From: Nocardia anocheti
GTDB lineage: Bacteria > Actinomycetota > Actinomycetes > Mycobacteriales > Mycobacteriaceae
Reading direction: 5' to 3'
Length of the DNA stretch: 64,000 nucleotides
Assembly (NCBI RefSeq): GCF_029675105.1
Contig: NZ_JAQQFV010000010.1
Coordinates: forward strand, 1-64,000
Below the pieces are notes generated by a model. It was not told the origin of the DNA and made no database searches. It saw nothing but the letters and a program-made list of their open reading frames with translations. A program made the position numbers and the translations under genes. Shown piece by piece: positions 8,887 through 19,541 of the stretch (within the stretch, counting starts at the first letter, position 1; the number at the start of each line of letters is the position of its first letter).

Positions 8887-9324
8887 TCACGCGGCGCGTT
8901 CCGATCTGGCTGCCATGGCATCGAAGAACCAGTGGAACTTGGTGTTGTGGAAACTGGCGAAGCGCCAGGTGCCGTCGCGACGCACCGCGACGTAGACGTA
9001 GTCCTTGGTATTGCGCCGGTTGCGTTTGCCCTTGCCTTTGAGCAGCGCGCCGCGGCCGTCGACCACGGCGACATCGGGAGTCAGGAATCGGAGCCGGGTG
9101 ATCTCGCCGTCGAGGCGGCTGTTCTTCAGGAACGAGGCGAACAGGGCGGCGTGCGAGGACTCGATGGCGGCGCGGCCGGTGTAGTGGCGGCCGAACCAGG
9201 TGACGTATTCGGCGTCCTCGGTGAAGGTCGCGGCGAAGGCATGGGCGTCACCGGCGTCCCAGGCGGCGGTGTTGGCGGCGAACAGCGCGCGCACGGCCCG
9301 CTCGTCGGCATGGGGTTCGGTCAT
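8887..9324 (-). CDS. SnoaL/NTF2-like protein (SgcJ/EcaC family, DUF4440-type)
   Basis: A 145-residue cone-fold protein. It has the pattern ERAVRALFAANTAAWDAGDA, then AATFTEDAEYVTWFG and YTGRAAIESSH, and ends in strands such as WRFASFHNTKFHW. The family includes small lipid or polyketide-pathway enzymes and binding proteins without a common reaction. It is separated from the divergent MarR gene by 114 bases carrying an AT-rich palindrome, so the MarR protein probably controls it together with the SRPBCC gene. Confidence 0.75.
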   Translation of the reverse strand: MTEPHADERAVRALFAANTAAWDAGDAHAFAATFTEDAEYVTWFGRHYTGRAAIESSHAALFASFLKNSRLDGEITRLRFLTPDVAVVDGRGALLKGKGKRNRRNTKDYVYVAVRRDGTWRFASFHNTKFHWFFDAMAARSERAA

Positions 9325-9391
9325 GGGTGGCTCCCGAAATCTAGGATCGAACGGTCAGAATTCGATTCGGTGAGTATCTGTCTGGGTAATA

Positions 9392-9408
9392 ATCTTACTG
9401 AGAAAGAT
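9392..9408. promoter_or_regulatory. Palindromic operator candidate for the divergent MarR protein
   Basis: ATCTTACTGAGAAAGAT, matching in 7 of 8 arm positions around a central G, lies in the only AT-rich stretch between the SnoaL-like gene and the marR gene. MarR proteins commonly bind such sites in divergent promoters. Confidence 0.5.
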
Positions 9409-9438
9409 AATTCCGGAAGCCGCGGAAGGTGTCAAGGG

Positions 9439-9903
9439 ATGTCCGACAAGAGGGGTGAACTCGCGGCCGCGCTGACGGTGGCCGCGCAGCGCAGCGCGAC
9501 CGACGGGGTGATGCTGCACCAGGCCGTCGCCGACAAGCTCGGCCTGCACGTCACCGATCTGCGGTGCCTGAACATGCTGCGGCTGGGCGGCCCGGCCACC
9601 GCGGGGGAGCTCGCGGCCCAGACGGCGCTGTCCACCGGCGCGGTGACGAAGATGGTGGATCGATTGCTGGCGGCGGGATATGTGCGCCGCGACCATGATG
9701 TGGCGGACCGGCGGCGGGTGATCGTCAGCGCGATTCCGGCCCGGATCGACGAGATCGCCCCGCACTACGACCTGCTCGCGCACCGTTTCGCCGCCGCGCT
9801 CGACGACTACTCCGACGCGCAGTTGGAGCTGGTTCTCGACCTGTTCGGGCGGCTGCACGCGACCTCGCTGGAGGTAGCGGCGGCGTTGCGCGCCGAGGAC
9901 TGA
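9439..9903 (+). CDS. MarR family transcriptional regulator
   Basis: A 154-residue protein. ATG 9439 is preceded by AAGG and is the first start at which MarR similarity begins. It has the usual helical N-terminus, a winged helix (GPATAGELAAQTALSTGAVTKMVDRLLAAGYVRR) and wing residues DVADRRRVIVS. It is divergent from the SnoaL-like gene with the palindrome between them, which points to autoregulation and control of the neighbour. The effector is unknown. Confidence 0.9.
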   Translation: MSDKRGELAAALTVAAQRSATDGVMLHQAVADKLGLHVTDLRCLNMLRLGGPATAGELAAQTALSTGAVTKMVDRLLAAGYVRRDHDVADRRRVIVSAIPARIDEIAPHYDLLAHRFAAALDDYSDAQLELVLDLFGRLHATSLEVAAALRAED

Positions 9904-9952
9904 CTCGGCGCGCCTCCACCACAGGTTGAGGGTTTGCGCCCATCATCGGGCC

Positions 9953-11152
9953 ATGAGGATGCCGGGGCTGTTGTCGAGGAACACGGAAACGCTGCCCGGT
10001 GTCACCGGGATCGCCAGGGTGGATCGGGATACCCGGCGACTGTTGCGGCGGGTCGGTCCGGGGGACGTGGTCGTCCTCGACGAGACCGATCTGGACCGCC
10101 ACACCGCCGACCGGCTGGTCGAAGCGGGGGTGGTCGCGGTGATCAACACCTCGCCGTCGATCTCGGGGCGATACCCCAATCTGGGCCCGGAAGTGCTGGT
10201 GGCCAATGGGATCGTGCTGATGGACACCGTGTCCTCCGATGCCTTCGGCAAGATCAAGGACGGCACCAAGGTCCGGATCGACGCGGGCATCGTCTACGCC
10301 GACAAGCTGACCAAGAAGGAACCCGAGGTCCTGGTCGAGGGCATCGAGTTCGACGAGTCGGCCATCGCCGACCGGATGATCGAGGCGCGCAACGGCCTGG
10401 CCGATCATCTCGACGCCTTCGCGGGCAATACCACCGAATTCGTCCGCACCGAGAGCGCGCTGCTCATCGACGGCATCGGCGTGCCCGACATCGAACTGGA
10501 GCTCCGCGGCAGGCATGTCGTGGTGATCGCCGACGGGCCGGGACATCGCGAGGAACTCCAGCGGCTCAAGCCGTTCATCAAGGAGTACGCGCCGATCCTG
10601 ATCGGTGTCGGCCGCGGCGCCGACACCCTGCGCACGCTGAAGTACACGCCGGACCTGATCGTCGGCGAGCCGGACGAGATCAGCACCGAGACGCTGCGCT
10701 GCGGTGCCGAGATGATCCTGCCCGCCGACACCGACGGGCACGCCCGAGGACTGGAGCGCATCCAGGATCTCGGTATCGGCGCCACCACCTTCCCGTCCTC
10801 GGGGTCACCGTCCGATCTGGCGCTGATGCTGGCCGATCACCACGGCGCCTCGCTGATCGTGCTGGCCGGGGCACCCGCCTCGCTGGAGGACTTCTTCGAT
10901 CGTGGCCGCCGTGACAGCACTCCGGCGACCTTCCTGACCCGGCTGAAGGTCGGTGCGAAACTGGTCGACGCCAACGCCGTCGCGACGCTGTACCGGCAGC
11001 GCTCCTCGGGGGCCGCGCTGGCGCTGGTGGTGCTGGCCGCGCTGGTGGCGATCGTGGTGGTGCTCCTGGCCTCGCACAACGGCACCCAGGTGCTGGATTG
11101 GGCGATCGCGTACTGGGATCGGTTCGTGCTGTGGGTGCGTGGTCTGCGGTGA
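9953..11152 (+). CDS. steA: Cytokinetic ring protein SteA (Rv1697-type)
   Basis: The protein has 399 residues from ATG 9953, beginning MRMPGLLSRNTETLPG, which aligns with the Rv1697 start. A thiamin-pyrophosphokinase-like domain lies at ~180-330 (VVIADGPGHRE, IVGEPDEISTETL, LPADTDGHARGLERIQDLG). A single C-terminal transmembrane helix (ALALVVLAALVAIVVVLL) is near 345-366. In Corynebacterium SteA works with SteB in daughter-cell separation and peptidoglycan-hydrolase control. Thiamin-pathway activity is not expected. The stop overlaps the steB start. Confidence 0.9.
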   Translation: MRMPGLLSRNTETLPGVTGIARVDRDTRRLLRRVGPGDVVVLDETDLDRHTADRLVEAGVVAVINTSPSISGRYPNLGPEVLVANGIVLMDTVSSDAFGKIKDGTKVRIDAGIVYADKLTKKEPEVLVEGIEFDESAIADRMIEARNGLADHLDAFAGNTTEFVRTESALLIDGIGVPDIELELRGRHVVVIADGPGHREELQRLKPFIKEYAPILIGVGRGADTLRTLKYTPDLIVGEPDEISTETLRCGAEMILPADTDGHARGLERIQDLGIGATTFPSSGSPSDLALMLADHHGASLIVLAGAPASLEDFFDRGRRDSTPATFLTRLKVGAKLVDANAVATLYRQRSSGAALALVVLAALVAIVVVLLASHNGTQVLDWAIAYWDRFVLWVRGLR

Positions 11153-12090
11153 TCTCCTTGCGTCAGCACGCCATCTCGATCGCGGCGATCTTCCTCGCGC
11201 TGGCGATCGGGGTGGTGCTCGGTTCCCAGACCCTGGCCGCGGATCTGGTGTCGGGGTTGCGGTCCGAACGCGGTGATCTGCGCGAGCAGGTCGACACGTT
11301 GACCGTGCGCAACGAGCAGCTCACGGCCCGGCTGGACACCGCCGATCAGTTCGTCGCCGGGGCGGCGGGGCGCATTCTCGGCGGCACCCTGGCCGATCGC
11401 AGCGTCGTGGTGTTCAGCACCCCGGACGCCGATCCCACCGACATCGACGGGGTCAGCCGGGCGCTGGAGACGGCGGGTGCCGCGGTGACCGGCCGGATCG
11501 CGCTCACCGAGACCTTCACCGACGCGGGGGAGGGCGACCGGATGCGCTCGGCGCTGACCAATATCGTCCCGGCGGGCGCCCAACTGCACACCGGCGCCGT
11601 CGACCAGGGCAGCATGGCGGGCGACCTGCTCGGCCTGACGCTGTTGCTCGACCCGGCCACGAATCAGCCGCGCAGCACACCCCAGGAACTCGCGCTGGCC
11701 CTGGAGACCCTGCGCGGCGGCGGCTTCCTCGCCTACGGCGACACTCCGGTGCGACCCGCGCAACTGGCGGTCGTCGTCACCGGCGATGGTGTTGTTTCCG
11801 ACACCGGACAGGGTGCGACTATCGCCCGTTTCACCGGCGCGGTCCGCGCGCGCGCCGCGGGTACGGTGCTCGCCGGACGGGCGGGCGCCGCCGAGGGCGA
11901 CGGTGCCATCGCCGTCGTCCGCGCCCAGGCCCCGCTGGCCGCCTCGGTCACCACCGTCGACAACGCCGACCGCGAAATCGGCCGCGTGACAACCGCTCTC
12001 GCCTTCACCGAACAGCTCTCCGGCGGCGCGGGCCGCTACGGCACCAGCAGCACCGCGACCTCCTTCACCCTCGTCGCCATGCCCCGCTGA
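11149..12090 (+). CDS. steB: SteB/MctB family membrane-anchored protein (Rv1698-type)
   Basis: A 313-residue protein. GTG 11149 overlaps the steA stop (GTGA) and gives MISLRQHAISIAAIFLALAIGVVLGS, the conserved family N-terminus with one membrane helix. A predicted coiled coil follows at ~35-62, then an extracytoplasmic domain of repeated alpha/beta elements. The M. tuberculosis protein was described as the copper-resistance protein MctB; in Corynebacterium the family member forms a complex with SteA. Both views are compatible with what is seen here. Confidence 0.88.
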   Translation: MISLRQHAISIAAIFLALAIGVVLGSQTLAADLVSGLRSERGDLREQVDTLTVRNEQLTARLDTADQFVAGAAGRILGGTLADRSVVVFSTPDADPTDIDGVSRALETAGAAVTGRIALTETFTDAGEGDRMRSALTNIVPAGAQLHTGAVDQGSMAGDLLGLTLLLDPATNQPRSTPQELALALETLRGGGFLAYGDTPVRPAQLAVVVTGDGVVSDTGQGATIARFTGAVRARAAGTVLAGRAGAAEGDGAIAVVRAQAPLAASVTTVDNADREIGRVTTALAFTEQLSGGAGRYGTSSTATSFTLVAMPR

Positions 12091-12249
12091 CCCCACAGCG
12101 GCGCCGGAAAACGCATCGACTGATCTCGCACGCACAGGGGTAACTCACCGGGCACGCCCAGAAGCCCTGACCACCCGCACCGGTGGCCCGGTACGCGCGA
12201 CACCCCGTCGCAAACGACCGGCAGAATACGCGGAGAGGCGGACCGCTGC

Positions 12250-12263
12250 TAGGCTGGAGTTCC

Positions 12264-12266
<3 letters not shown>
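12250..12266 (+). promoter_or_regulatory. Possible near-leaderless promoter of pyrG
   Basis: TAGGCT fits the actinobacterial -10 pattern TAnnnT and ends nine bases before the GTG at 12264, the spacing at which transcription starts on or next to the start codon. No clear -35 is present. GGAG at 12256 could alternatively be a short-spaced ribosome binding site. The rest of the 12091-12263 gap shows nothing recognisable. Confidence 0.4.
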
Positions 12267-13985
<1,719 letters not shown>

Positions 13986-14000
13986 GAGGGCTGTGAGGTC

Positions 14001-14663
14001 ATGAGCGCGCCGGGTAGTCACGAGTTCGAGACGGTGTCGAGCCGGGTGCTCTACAGCGGCGCGATCCTGGCTCTGCGCCAGGATCAGGTCGCGATGCCCG
14101 GTGGGCGGATCGCCGAACGTGAGGTCATCGAGCACCACGGTGCCGTCGCGGTGCTCGCGCTCGACGACGACGGTGAGATCGTGCTGATCCGCCAGTACCG
14201 GCATCCGCTGGGCACCCGGCTGCTCGAACTGCCCGCCGGGCTGCTCGACATCGACGGCGAGGACCCGCTCACCGCGGCCAAGCGTGAGCTGGCCGAGGAG
14301 ACGGGCCTGGCCGCCGCGCGGTGGTCGGTGCTGGTGGACGTGGCGCTCTCGCCGGGGTTCACCGACGAGGCGCTGCGGGTGTTCGTCGCGACCGGTCTCA
14401 CCCCGACCGAGCGTCCCGACCCCGAACACGAGGAAGCCGACCTCGAAACCGTGCGGACGCCGGTGGCCGAGGCCGTGCGGGCCGCGCTGGCCGGGGAGAT
14501 CGTGAACGCGACCGCCGTGGCCGGAGTGCTCGCCTACGCGGCGGCCCAGGCGAGCGGGGTGGCGTTGCGTCCGGCCGACGCGCCGTGGCCGGGTCAGCCG
14601 ACGGCGTTCCTGCGCCGCAAGGCCGCCGAGGCGCGGTCGACGGATTCCGGCAGCGACGCGTGA
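14001..14663 (+). CDS. Nudix hydrolase, ADP-ribose pyrophosphatase type (Rv1700)
   Basis: A 220-residue protein, ATG 14001, 15 bases after pyrG. The Nudix box occupies ~80-103 (REL-x-EE-x-GL), preceded by the ADP-ribose-type pattern RQYRHPLGTRLLELPAG. The family cleaves ADP-ribose to AMP and ribose-5-phosphate. The loop after the box, LSPGFTDEALRVF, is also typical of ADPRases. Confidence 0.92.
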   Translation: MSAPGSHEFETVSSRVLYSGAILALRQDQVAMPGGRIAEREVIEHHGAVAVLALDDDGEIVLIRQYRHPLGTRLLELPAGLLDIDGEDPLTAAKRELAEETGLAAARWSVLVDVALSPGFTDEALRVFVATGLTPTERPDPEHEEADLETVRTPVAEAVRAALAGEIVNATAVAGVLAYAAAQASGVALRPADAPWPGQPTAFLRRKAAEARSTDSGSDA

Positions 14664-14735
14664 GCACGACGTCGGCACGCGGCGCGACAGGAACCCCTGC
14701 CGCCGCGGCCGACGGGGCTTGACCGGGCGGCCGCG

Positions 14736-15665
14736 GTGCTCGCGCGCGAAATCGACGCCTACCTCGACCATCTGACGGTCGAGCGCGGTGTCGCCCGCAA
14801 TACCCTCGGCGCCTATCGCCGAGATCTTGCCCGCTACCTGCGATTTCTCGACGGCCGTGGCGTCGCGAGCCTGGCCGGGGTGGCCCAGGGCGACGTCGCC
14901 GAATTCGCCATGGCCCTGCGCTCCGGCGATGACGAACACCCCCCGCTGGCCGCGGGTTCGGTGGCCAGGGCGCTGATCGCGGTGCGTGGGCTGCATCGCT
15001 TCGCCGCCGCGGAGGGCATCACCGACACCGATGTGGCCCACGCGGTGAAACCGCCCGCGCCGGGCCGCAGACTCCCCAAAGCGCTGCCCTACGACCAGGT
15101 TCTGCGCCTGCTGGAGGCGGCGGGCGGCGAGGGCGAGGCCGACGGCGGCTCCCGCGGACTGCGCGACCGGGCCCTGCTGGAACTGCTGTATTCCACCGGC
15201 GCGCGCATTTCGGAGATGGTCGGACTGGACGTCGACGACATCGACGCCGAACAGCGCTGCGTCGTACTGCGCGGCAAGGGCGGCAAGCAGCGACTGGTCC
15301 CGATCGGCCGACCGGCCCTGGCCGCCGTGGACGCCTACCTCGTCCGTGGCCGACCGAGTCTGGCCGCGAGCGGAAAGGGTTCGGCCGGAGCGCTTTTCCT
15401 CAACGCGCGCGGTGGACGGTTGTCGCGGCAGAGCGCCTGGCAGGTCCTGCAGACCGCGGCCGAACGCGCGGGCATCGGCGCCGCGGTCTCCCCGCACACC
15501 CTGCGCCACTCCTTCGCCACCCACCTGCTCGACGGCGGCGCCGATGTGCGTGTGGTGCAGGAACTGCTGGGCCACGCCTCGGTGACCACCACGCAGATCT
15601 ACACCCTGGTGACGGTGAGCACCCTGCGCGAGGTCTGGGCCACCGCGCACCCGCGCGCGCGATGA
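14736..15665 (+). CDS. xerD: Site-specific tyrosine recombinase XerD
   Basis: The protein has 309 residues, starts at GTG 14736 and resolves chromosome dimers at dif. The N-terminal SAM-like domain begins DAYLDHLTVERGVARNTLGAYRRDL. The catalytic set is complete: Arg157 (STGARISE), Lys181 (GKGGKQR), His254 and Arg257 (HTLRHSF), His280 (LGHAS) and Tyr289 (TTQIY). Sequence and position match Rv1701. It is a housekeeping recombinase, not a sign of an integrated element. Confidence 0.95.
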   Translation: MLAREIDAYLDHLTVERGVARNTLGAYRRDLARYLRFLDGRGVASLAGVAQGDVAEFAMALRSGDDEHPPLAAGSVARALIAVRGLHRFAAAEGITDTDVAHAVKPPAPGRRLPKALPYDQVLRLLEAAGGEGEADGGSRGLRDRALLELLYSTGARISEMVGLDVDDIDAEQRCVVLRGKGGKQRLVPIGRPALAAVDAYLVRGRPSLAASGKGSAGALFLNARGGRLSRQSAWQVLQTAAERAGIGAAVSPHTLRHSFATHLLDGGADVRVVQELLGHASVTTTQIYTLVTVSTLREVWATAHPRAR

Positions 15666-15857
15666 ACCCTCGGCGCCGGTGGCCGTCCAGCGGGTATCGT
15701 GCGAACACGCCCGGCGTTGCCATGCCGTACCTCACCGGTGCGAGCGGTAGCGTCTACCCCCAGAGCTGGACCGTACGAAAGCGAGTCCGGGCCCGAATCG
15801 GTCTCGCTACCCTCGACAGGGGTTACCGGCAGGAATACGTCTAAGGAGCAGCGGATC
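15666..15857 (+). promoter_or_regulatory. Leader and likely promoter region of the parA-scpA-scpB-rluB-cmk-der operon
   Basis: A 190-base gene-free stretch. TACCCT at 15808-15813 fits a -10 hexamer, and AAGGAGC at 15843-15849 is a strong ribosome binding site for the GTG at 15858. In M. tuberculosis several genes separate xerD and parA at this point; here they are directly adjacent. Confidence 0.4.
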
Positions 15858-16742
15858 GTGACGACAGCGGAAACACCGTGGGACGGTGGATCGGACGAGG
15901 TCGCCGAGATGGGGCCGACCGGGCGTCCGCTGCGACTGGTGCCCGAGCCCCCTCGGGTGCAGCGTCACGGTGACGCACTCGTGGTGGCCATGTGCAACCA
16001 GAAGGGCGGGGTCGGCAAGACCACCTCGACGATCAATCTCGGTGCGGCCCTGGCCGAATACGGCCGCCGCGTGCTGCTGGTCGATCTGGACCCGCAGGGC
16101 GCGCTCTCGGCCGGACTCGGGGTGGCCCACCACGACCTCGAACTCACCGTGCACAACCTGCTCATCGGCGGCAAGGCCAAGGTCGACGACGTGCTGCAGA
16201 CCACCAAGGTCGAGGGCATGGACCTCTTACCCAGCAACATCGATCTCTCCGCCGCCGAGATCCAGCTGGTCAACGAGGTCGGCCGCGAACAGTCGCTGGG
16301 CCGGGCGCTCGCCTCGGTGCGCGACCGCTACGACTACATCCTCATCGACTGCCAGCCCTCGCTGGGTCTGCTCACCGTCAACGCGCTGGCCTGCTCGGAC
16401 GGCGTCATCATTCCGATGGAGTGCGAGTACTTCTCGCTGCGCGGCCTCGCGCTGCTCAACGACACCGTCGAGAAGGTGCGCGACCGGCTCAACCCGCGGC
16501 TGAGCCTCTACGGCATCGTGGTCACCATGTTCGACGCGCGGCTGCTGCATTCGCGTCAGGTGATGTCGCGCGTGGTCGAGGTGTTCGGCGACCTGGTCTA
16601 CGACACCGCCATCTCGCGCACCGTGCGCTTCCCCGACGCCAGCGTCGCCGGTGAGCCGATCACCACCTGGTCGCCGAAATCCGCGGGCGCGGAATCGTAT
16701 CGGGCCATGGCACGTGAAGTCATCCACCGGTCGGGCCGGTGA
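15858..16742 (+). CDS. ParA/Soj family ATPase
   Basis: A 294-residue protein from GTG 15858; an in-frame ORF opens earlier but lacks similarity. A disordered ~40-residue N-terminus is followed by the deviant Walker A KGGVGKTT at 49-56, DLDPQGALSAGLG (Walker A') and DYILIDCQPSLGLLTVNAL (Walker B). It sits in the Rv1708 position as first gene of the scpA-scpB cluster. This is not the origin-proximal parAB copy, and no parB is present. It probably acts with the SMC-kleisin system encoded just downstream; that link is inference. Confidence 0.88.
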   Translation: MTTAETPWDGGSDEVAEMGPTGRPLRLVPEPPRVQRHGDALVVAMCNQKGGVGKTTSTINLGAALAEYGRRVLLVDLDPQGALSAGLGVAHHDLELTVHNLLIGGKAKVDDVLQTTKVEGMDLLPSNIDLSAAEIQLVNEVGREQSLGRALASVRDRYDYILIDCQPSLGLLTVNALACSDGVIIPMECEYFSLRGLALLNDTVEKVRDRLNPRLSLYGIVVTMFDARLLHSRQVMSRVVEVFGDLVYDTAISRTVRFPDASVAGEPITTWSPKSAGAESYRAMAREVIHRSGR

Positions 16743-17611
16743 CCGACGCTTCACCCGCGGAGCCCGCAGTACCCGAAGACCCTGCCCCGGCCGGATTCCA
16801 TTTGCGGCTGACGAACTTCGAGGGGCCGTTCGATCTTCTGCTGACGCTGATCAGCTCGCGCAAACTCGATGTCACCGAAGTGGCGCTGCACCAGGTCACC
16901 GATGAATTCATCGCCTACACCAAGGCGCTCACGGCCGAGCTGGCCGAGAACACCAAGCTGCGCGCGGACAAGATTCTCGACCAGACCACCGAGTTCCTGG
17001 TGGTCGCGGCGACCCTGCTGGACCTGAAGGCCGCGCGGCTGCTGCCCTCGGGCGAGATGACCGACGCCGACGATCTGGAACTCCTGGACGCGCGCGACCT
17101 GCTGTTCGCCCGGTTGCTGCAGTACCGCGCGTTCAAGCAGGTCGCCGAGCTGCTCGCCGAACTCGAGGCCGCCGCGCTGCGCCGGTACCCGCGCTCGGTC
17201 GCGCTCGAGGAACAGTTCGAGGGGCTGTTGCCCGAGGTCACCCTCGGCGTCGACATCGCCGCGTTCGCGCAGATCGCGGCGGCCGCCTTCCGGCCCCGCC
17301 CGGTCGCCGAGGTCGGCCTCGGGCATCTGCACATGCACACCATCTCGGTCGCCGAACAGGCCGAGTTGGTGTTGGCATTGCTCAAGGAACGCGGCCCCGG
17401 TGGGTGGACCACCTTCGCCGAGATCGTGGCCGACTGCACCGTCCCGGTCGAGATCGTCGCCCGATTCCTGGCGCTGCTCGAGCTCTATCGCGGCAAGACC
17501 ATCGCCTTCGACCAGCCCGATCCGCTCGGTCCACTGGCCGTGAGTTGGCTGGGTGAACTGGACCCGGACGCCGAGGCGGCGGCGCTGACTTTCGAGGAGG
17601 ACTACGGATGA
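16739..17611 (+). CDS. scpA: Segregation and condensation protein A (kleisin)
   Basis: A 290-residue protein, GTG start overlapping the parA stop (GTGA). The kleisin N-terminal pattern FHLRLTNFEGPFDLLLTLISSRKLDVTEVAL is followed by the helix region TEFLVVAATLLDLKAARLLP and a C-terminal winged helix (residues ~205-275). ScpA bridges SMC heads together with ScpB. The stop overlaps the scpB start (ATGA), as expected for stoichiometric partners. Confidence 0.94.
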   Translation: MTDASPAEPAVPEDPAPAGFHLRLTNFEGPFDLLLTLISSRKLDVTEVALHQVTDEFIAYTKALTAELAENTKLRADKILDQTTEFLVVAATLLDLKAARLLPSGEMTDADDLELLDARDLLFARLLQYRAFKQVAELLAELEAAALRRYPRSVALEEQFEGLLPEVTLGVDIAAFAQIAAAAFRPRPVAEVGLGHLHMHTISVAEQAELVLALLKERGPGGWTTFAEIVADCTVPVEIVARFLALLELYRGKTIAFDQPDPLGPLAVSWLGELDPDAEAAALTFEEDYG

Positions 17612-18264
17612 CGGAGACAGTGGTGGAATTCACCTCCGAGCCGCTCGACGACGGCGAACTGCGCGCAGCACTCGAGGCCATGCTGCTCGTCGTCGACGCT
17701 CCCGCCCCGGCAGAACAGCTGGCAGCGGCCCTGGACGACAGCACCGAGCGGGTCGAGCAGGTGCTGCGCGCGATGTCGGCGGAGCTGTCCGCGCGCGGCA
17801 GCGGGATCGACCTGCGTTTCGTCGGTGACGGGTGGCGCTTCTATACTCGACAGCAGTACGCGCCCTATGTCGAGCGTGTGCTGCTCGACGGGGCCCGGAC
17901 GAAACTGACCCGGGCCGCCTTGGAAACCTTGGCGGTGGTGGCCTACCGCCAGCCGGTGACCCGCACCAGGGTCAGCGCGGTCCGCGGGGTGAACGTCGAC
18001 GGAGTGATGCGCACGCTGCTGGCCAGGGGCTTGATCGCGGAAGCGGGTCAGGACCCGGAGACCAACGGCACGCTGTACCGCACCACCGAGTTGTTCCTCG
18101 AACGGATCGGGCTCGCCTCCCTGGGCGACCTGCCCCCGCTGGCGCCGCTGCTTCCCGGCGTCGACCTGATCGACGAGATCAGCGAGAGCCTGGAGACCGA
18201 CCCCCGGTTCACCAGGCTGAAGAAACCCGCCGAGTCCGACATGGACCTCGGCACCGACGATTGA
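17608..18264 (+). CDS. scpB: Segregation and condensation protein B
   Basis: A 218-residue protein with two winged-helix domains. The first begins LRAALEAMLLVVDAPAPAEQLAAAL; the second contains RAALETLAVVAYRQPVTRTRVSAVRGVNVDGVMRTLLARGLI, the family hallmark. It is the partner of ScpA in the SMC complex. It ends eight bases before the rluB start. Confidence 0.95.
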   Translation: MTETVVEFTSEPLDDGELRAALEAMLLVVDAPAPAEQLAAALDDSTERVEQVLRAMSAELSARGSGIDLRFVGDGWRFYTRQQYAPYVERVLLDGARTKLTRAALETLAVVAYRQPVTRTRVSAVRGVNVDGVMRTLLARGLIAEAGQDPETNGTLYRTTELFLERIGLASLGDLPPLAPLLPGVDLIDEISESLETDPRFTRLKKPAESDMDLGTDD

Positions 18265-18272
18265 CAGGACAG

Positions 18273-19541
18273 ATGAATAATTCCGCTCGCCGAGATGGCA
18301 CACCGGACCGAAGAAAACGCAGCGACCAGCCCCGAAGTGGCGCGAACCGGACCGCGGGAACCCGCGGCGGCAGTGCGCGCACCGGGCAGGGTGGCTCCCG
18401 TGGCGAGGCCTCCGGCCGCCGCGGCACCGGCGCGGGTGGCTTCCAGCGCAGTAGCGACACCGACCGTCGCGGTTCCTCCGGCGGATACCAGCGCGGTGGC
18501 GAATCCGGTGGACGCCGTGGTTCCGCCGGTGGCTACCAGCGTGACGGCGAGTCCGGCGGCCGCCGTGGCGGCTTCCAGCGCGACGACGCCGACCGTGGCG
18601 GTTACCCCCGCGGCGCCGGTCAGCGCGGCAGCGCGCCCCGCGCGGGCGGCACGGCTCGTCCGGCCACCTCGCAGGCGCCGACCGCTCGCAAGAAGACCGC
18701 CAAGCCGCAGCGCAAGGTGGTCGCGCCGACCATCCTGAACAACGCCAAGCCCGCCCGCCACCAGCATTCCGAGGCCACCGAGGGCCCGAAGAAGCTGCCG
18801 TGGGGCGAGGGCGAGCGCCTGCAGAAGGTCCTCGCCAAGGCTGGAGTGGCCTCGCGCCGCGCCGCCGAGGACATGATCGCCGCCGGACGCGTCGAGGTCG
18901 ACGGCAAGATCGTGCGCGAGCAGGGTCTGCGCGTGGACCCGCAGAACGCGGTCGTGCGCGTGGACGGCACCCGTGTCGTCGTGCGTGACGAACTGGTGCA
19001 CCTGGTGCTGAACAAGCCCAAGGGCTGGCAGTCCACCATGTCCGACGACCTCGGTCGCCCCTGTGTCGGTGACATCGTCGCCGAGCGCATCGCGGCCGGT
19101 CAGCGCCTGTTCCACGTCGGCCGTCTCGACGCCGACACCGAGGGGCTGCTGCTGCTCACCAACGACGGCGAGATGGCCCACCGGCTCATGCACCCGTCCT
19201 TCGAGGTGCCCAAGACCTACCTGGCCACCGTCAACGGCGAGGTGAACTACCGCCTGGTCAACAAGCGTCTGCGCGACGGCGTCGAGCTCGAGGACGGTCC
19301 GGCCAAGGTCGACAAGTTCGTCCTGCTCGAGGCCCACGAGGGCCGCTCGCTGGTCAAGCTCGTGTTGCACGAGGGCCGCAAACACATCGTGCGTAGGCTG
19401 CTCGACGAGGTCGGCCACCCGGTGGTGCGCCTGGTGCGCACGCACCTGGGCCCGGTGGCGCTGGGCGATCAGCGTCCCGGCACGCTGCGGGTGCTCGGCC
19501 GCGACGAGATCGGCAAACTCTACGAGGCGGTGCAGCTGTGA
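18273..19541 (+). CDS. rluB: 23S rRNA pseudouridine synthase (RluB/RsuA family) with an RG-rich N-terminal extension
   Basis: A 422-residue protein from ATG 18273. The family core lies at ~180-422: an S4 domain (ERLQKVLAKAGVASRRAAEDMI) and a synthase domain with catalytic Asp286 in GRLDADTEGLLLLTNDG. Residues 1-165 are a Gly/Arg/Ser-rich disordered extension with GGYQRGGESGGRRG repeats followed by a Lys-rich linker. The M. tuberculosis homologue (Rv1711) is about 254 residues and lacks this. The extension resembles the RGG array of the first protein in the window and could increase RNA affinity; this is inference. The stop overlaps cmk. Confidence 0.93.
   Translation: MNNSARRDGTPDRRKRSDQPRSGANRTAGTRGGSARTGQGGSRGEASGRRGTGAGGFQRSSDTDRRGSSGGYQRGGESGGRRGSAGGYQRDGESGGRRGGFQRDDADRGGYPRGAGQRGSAPRAGGTARPATSQAPTARKKTAKPQRKVVAPTILNNAKPARHQHSEATEGPKKLPWGEGERLQKVLAKAGVASRRAAEDMIAAGRVEVDGKIVREQGLRVDPQNAVVRVDGTRVVVRDELVHLVLNKPKGWQSTMSDDLGRPCVGDIVAERIAAGQRLFHVGRLDADTEGLLLLTNDGEMAHRLMHPSFEVPKTYLATVNGEVNYRLVNKRLRDGVELEDGPAKVDKFVLLEAHEGRSLVKLVLHEGRKHIVRRLLDEVGHPVVRLVRTHLGPVALGDQRPGTLRVLGRDEIGKLYEAVQL

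Noticed and set aside
14736..15665. The tyrosine recombinase as a sign of a prophage or integrated element
   Set aside because: It is the chromosomal XerD at its conserved position, with no attachment sites or phage genes nearby.
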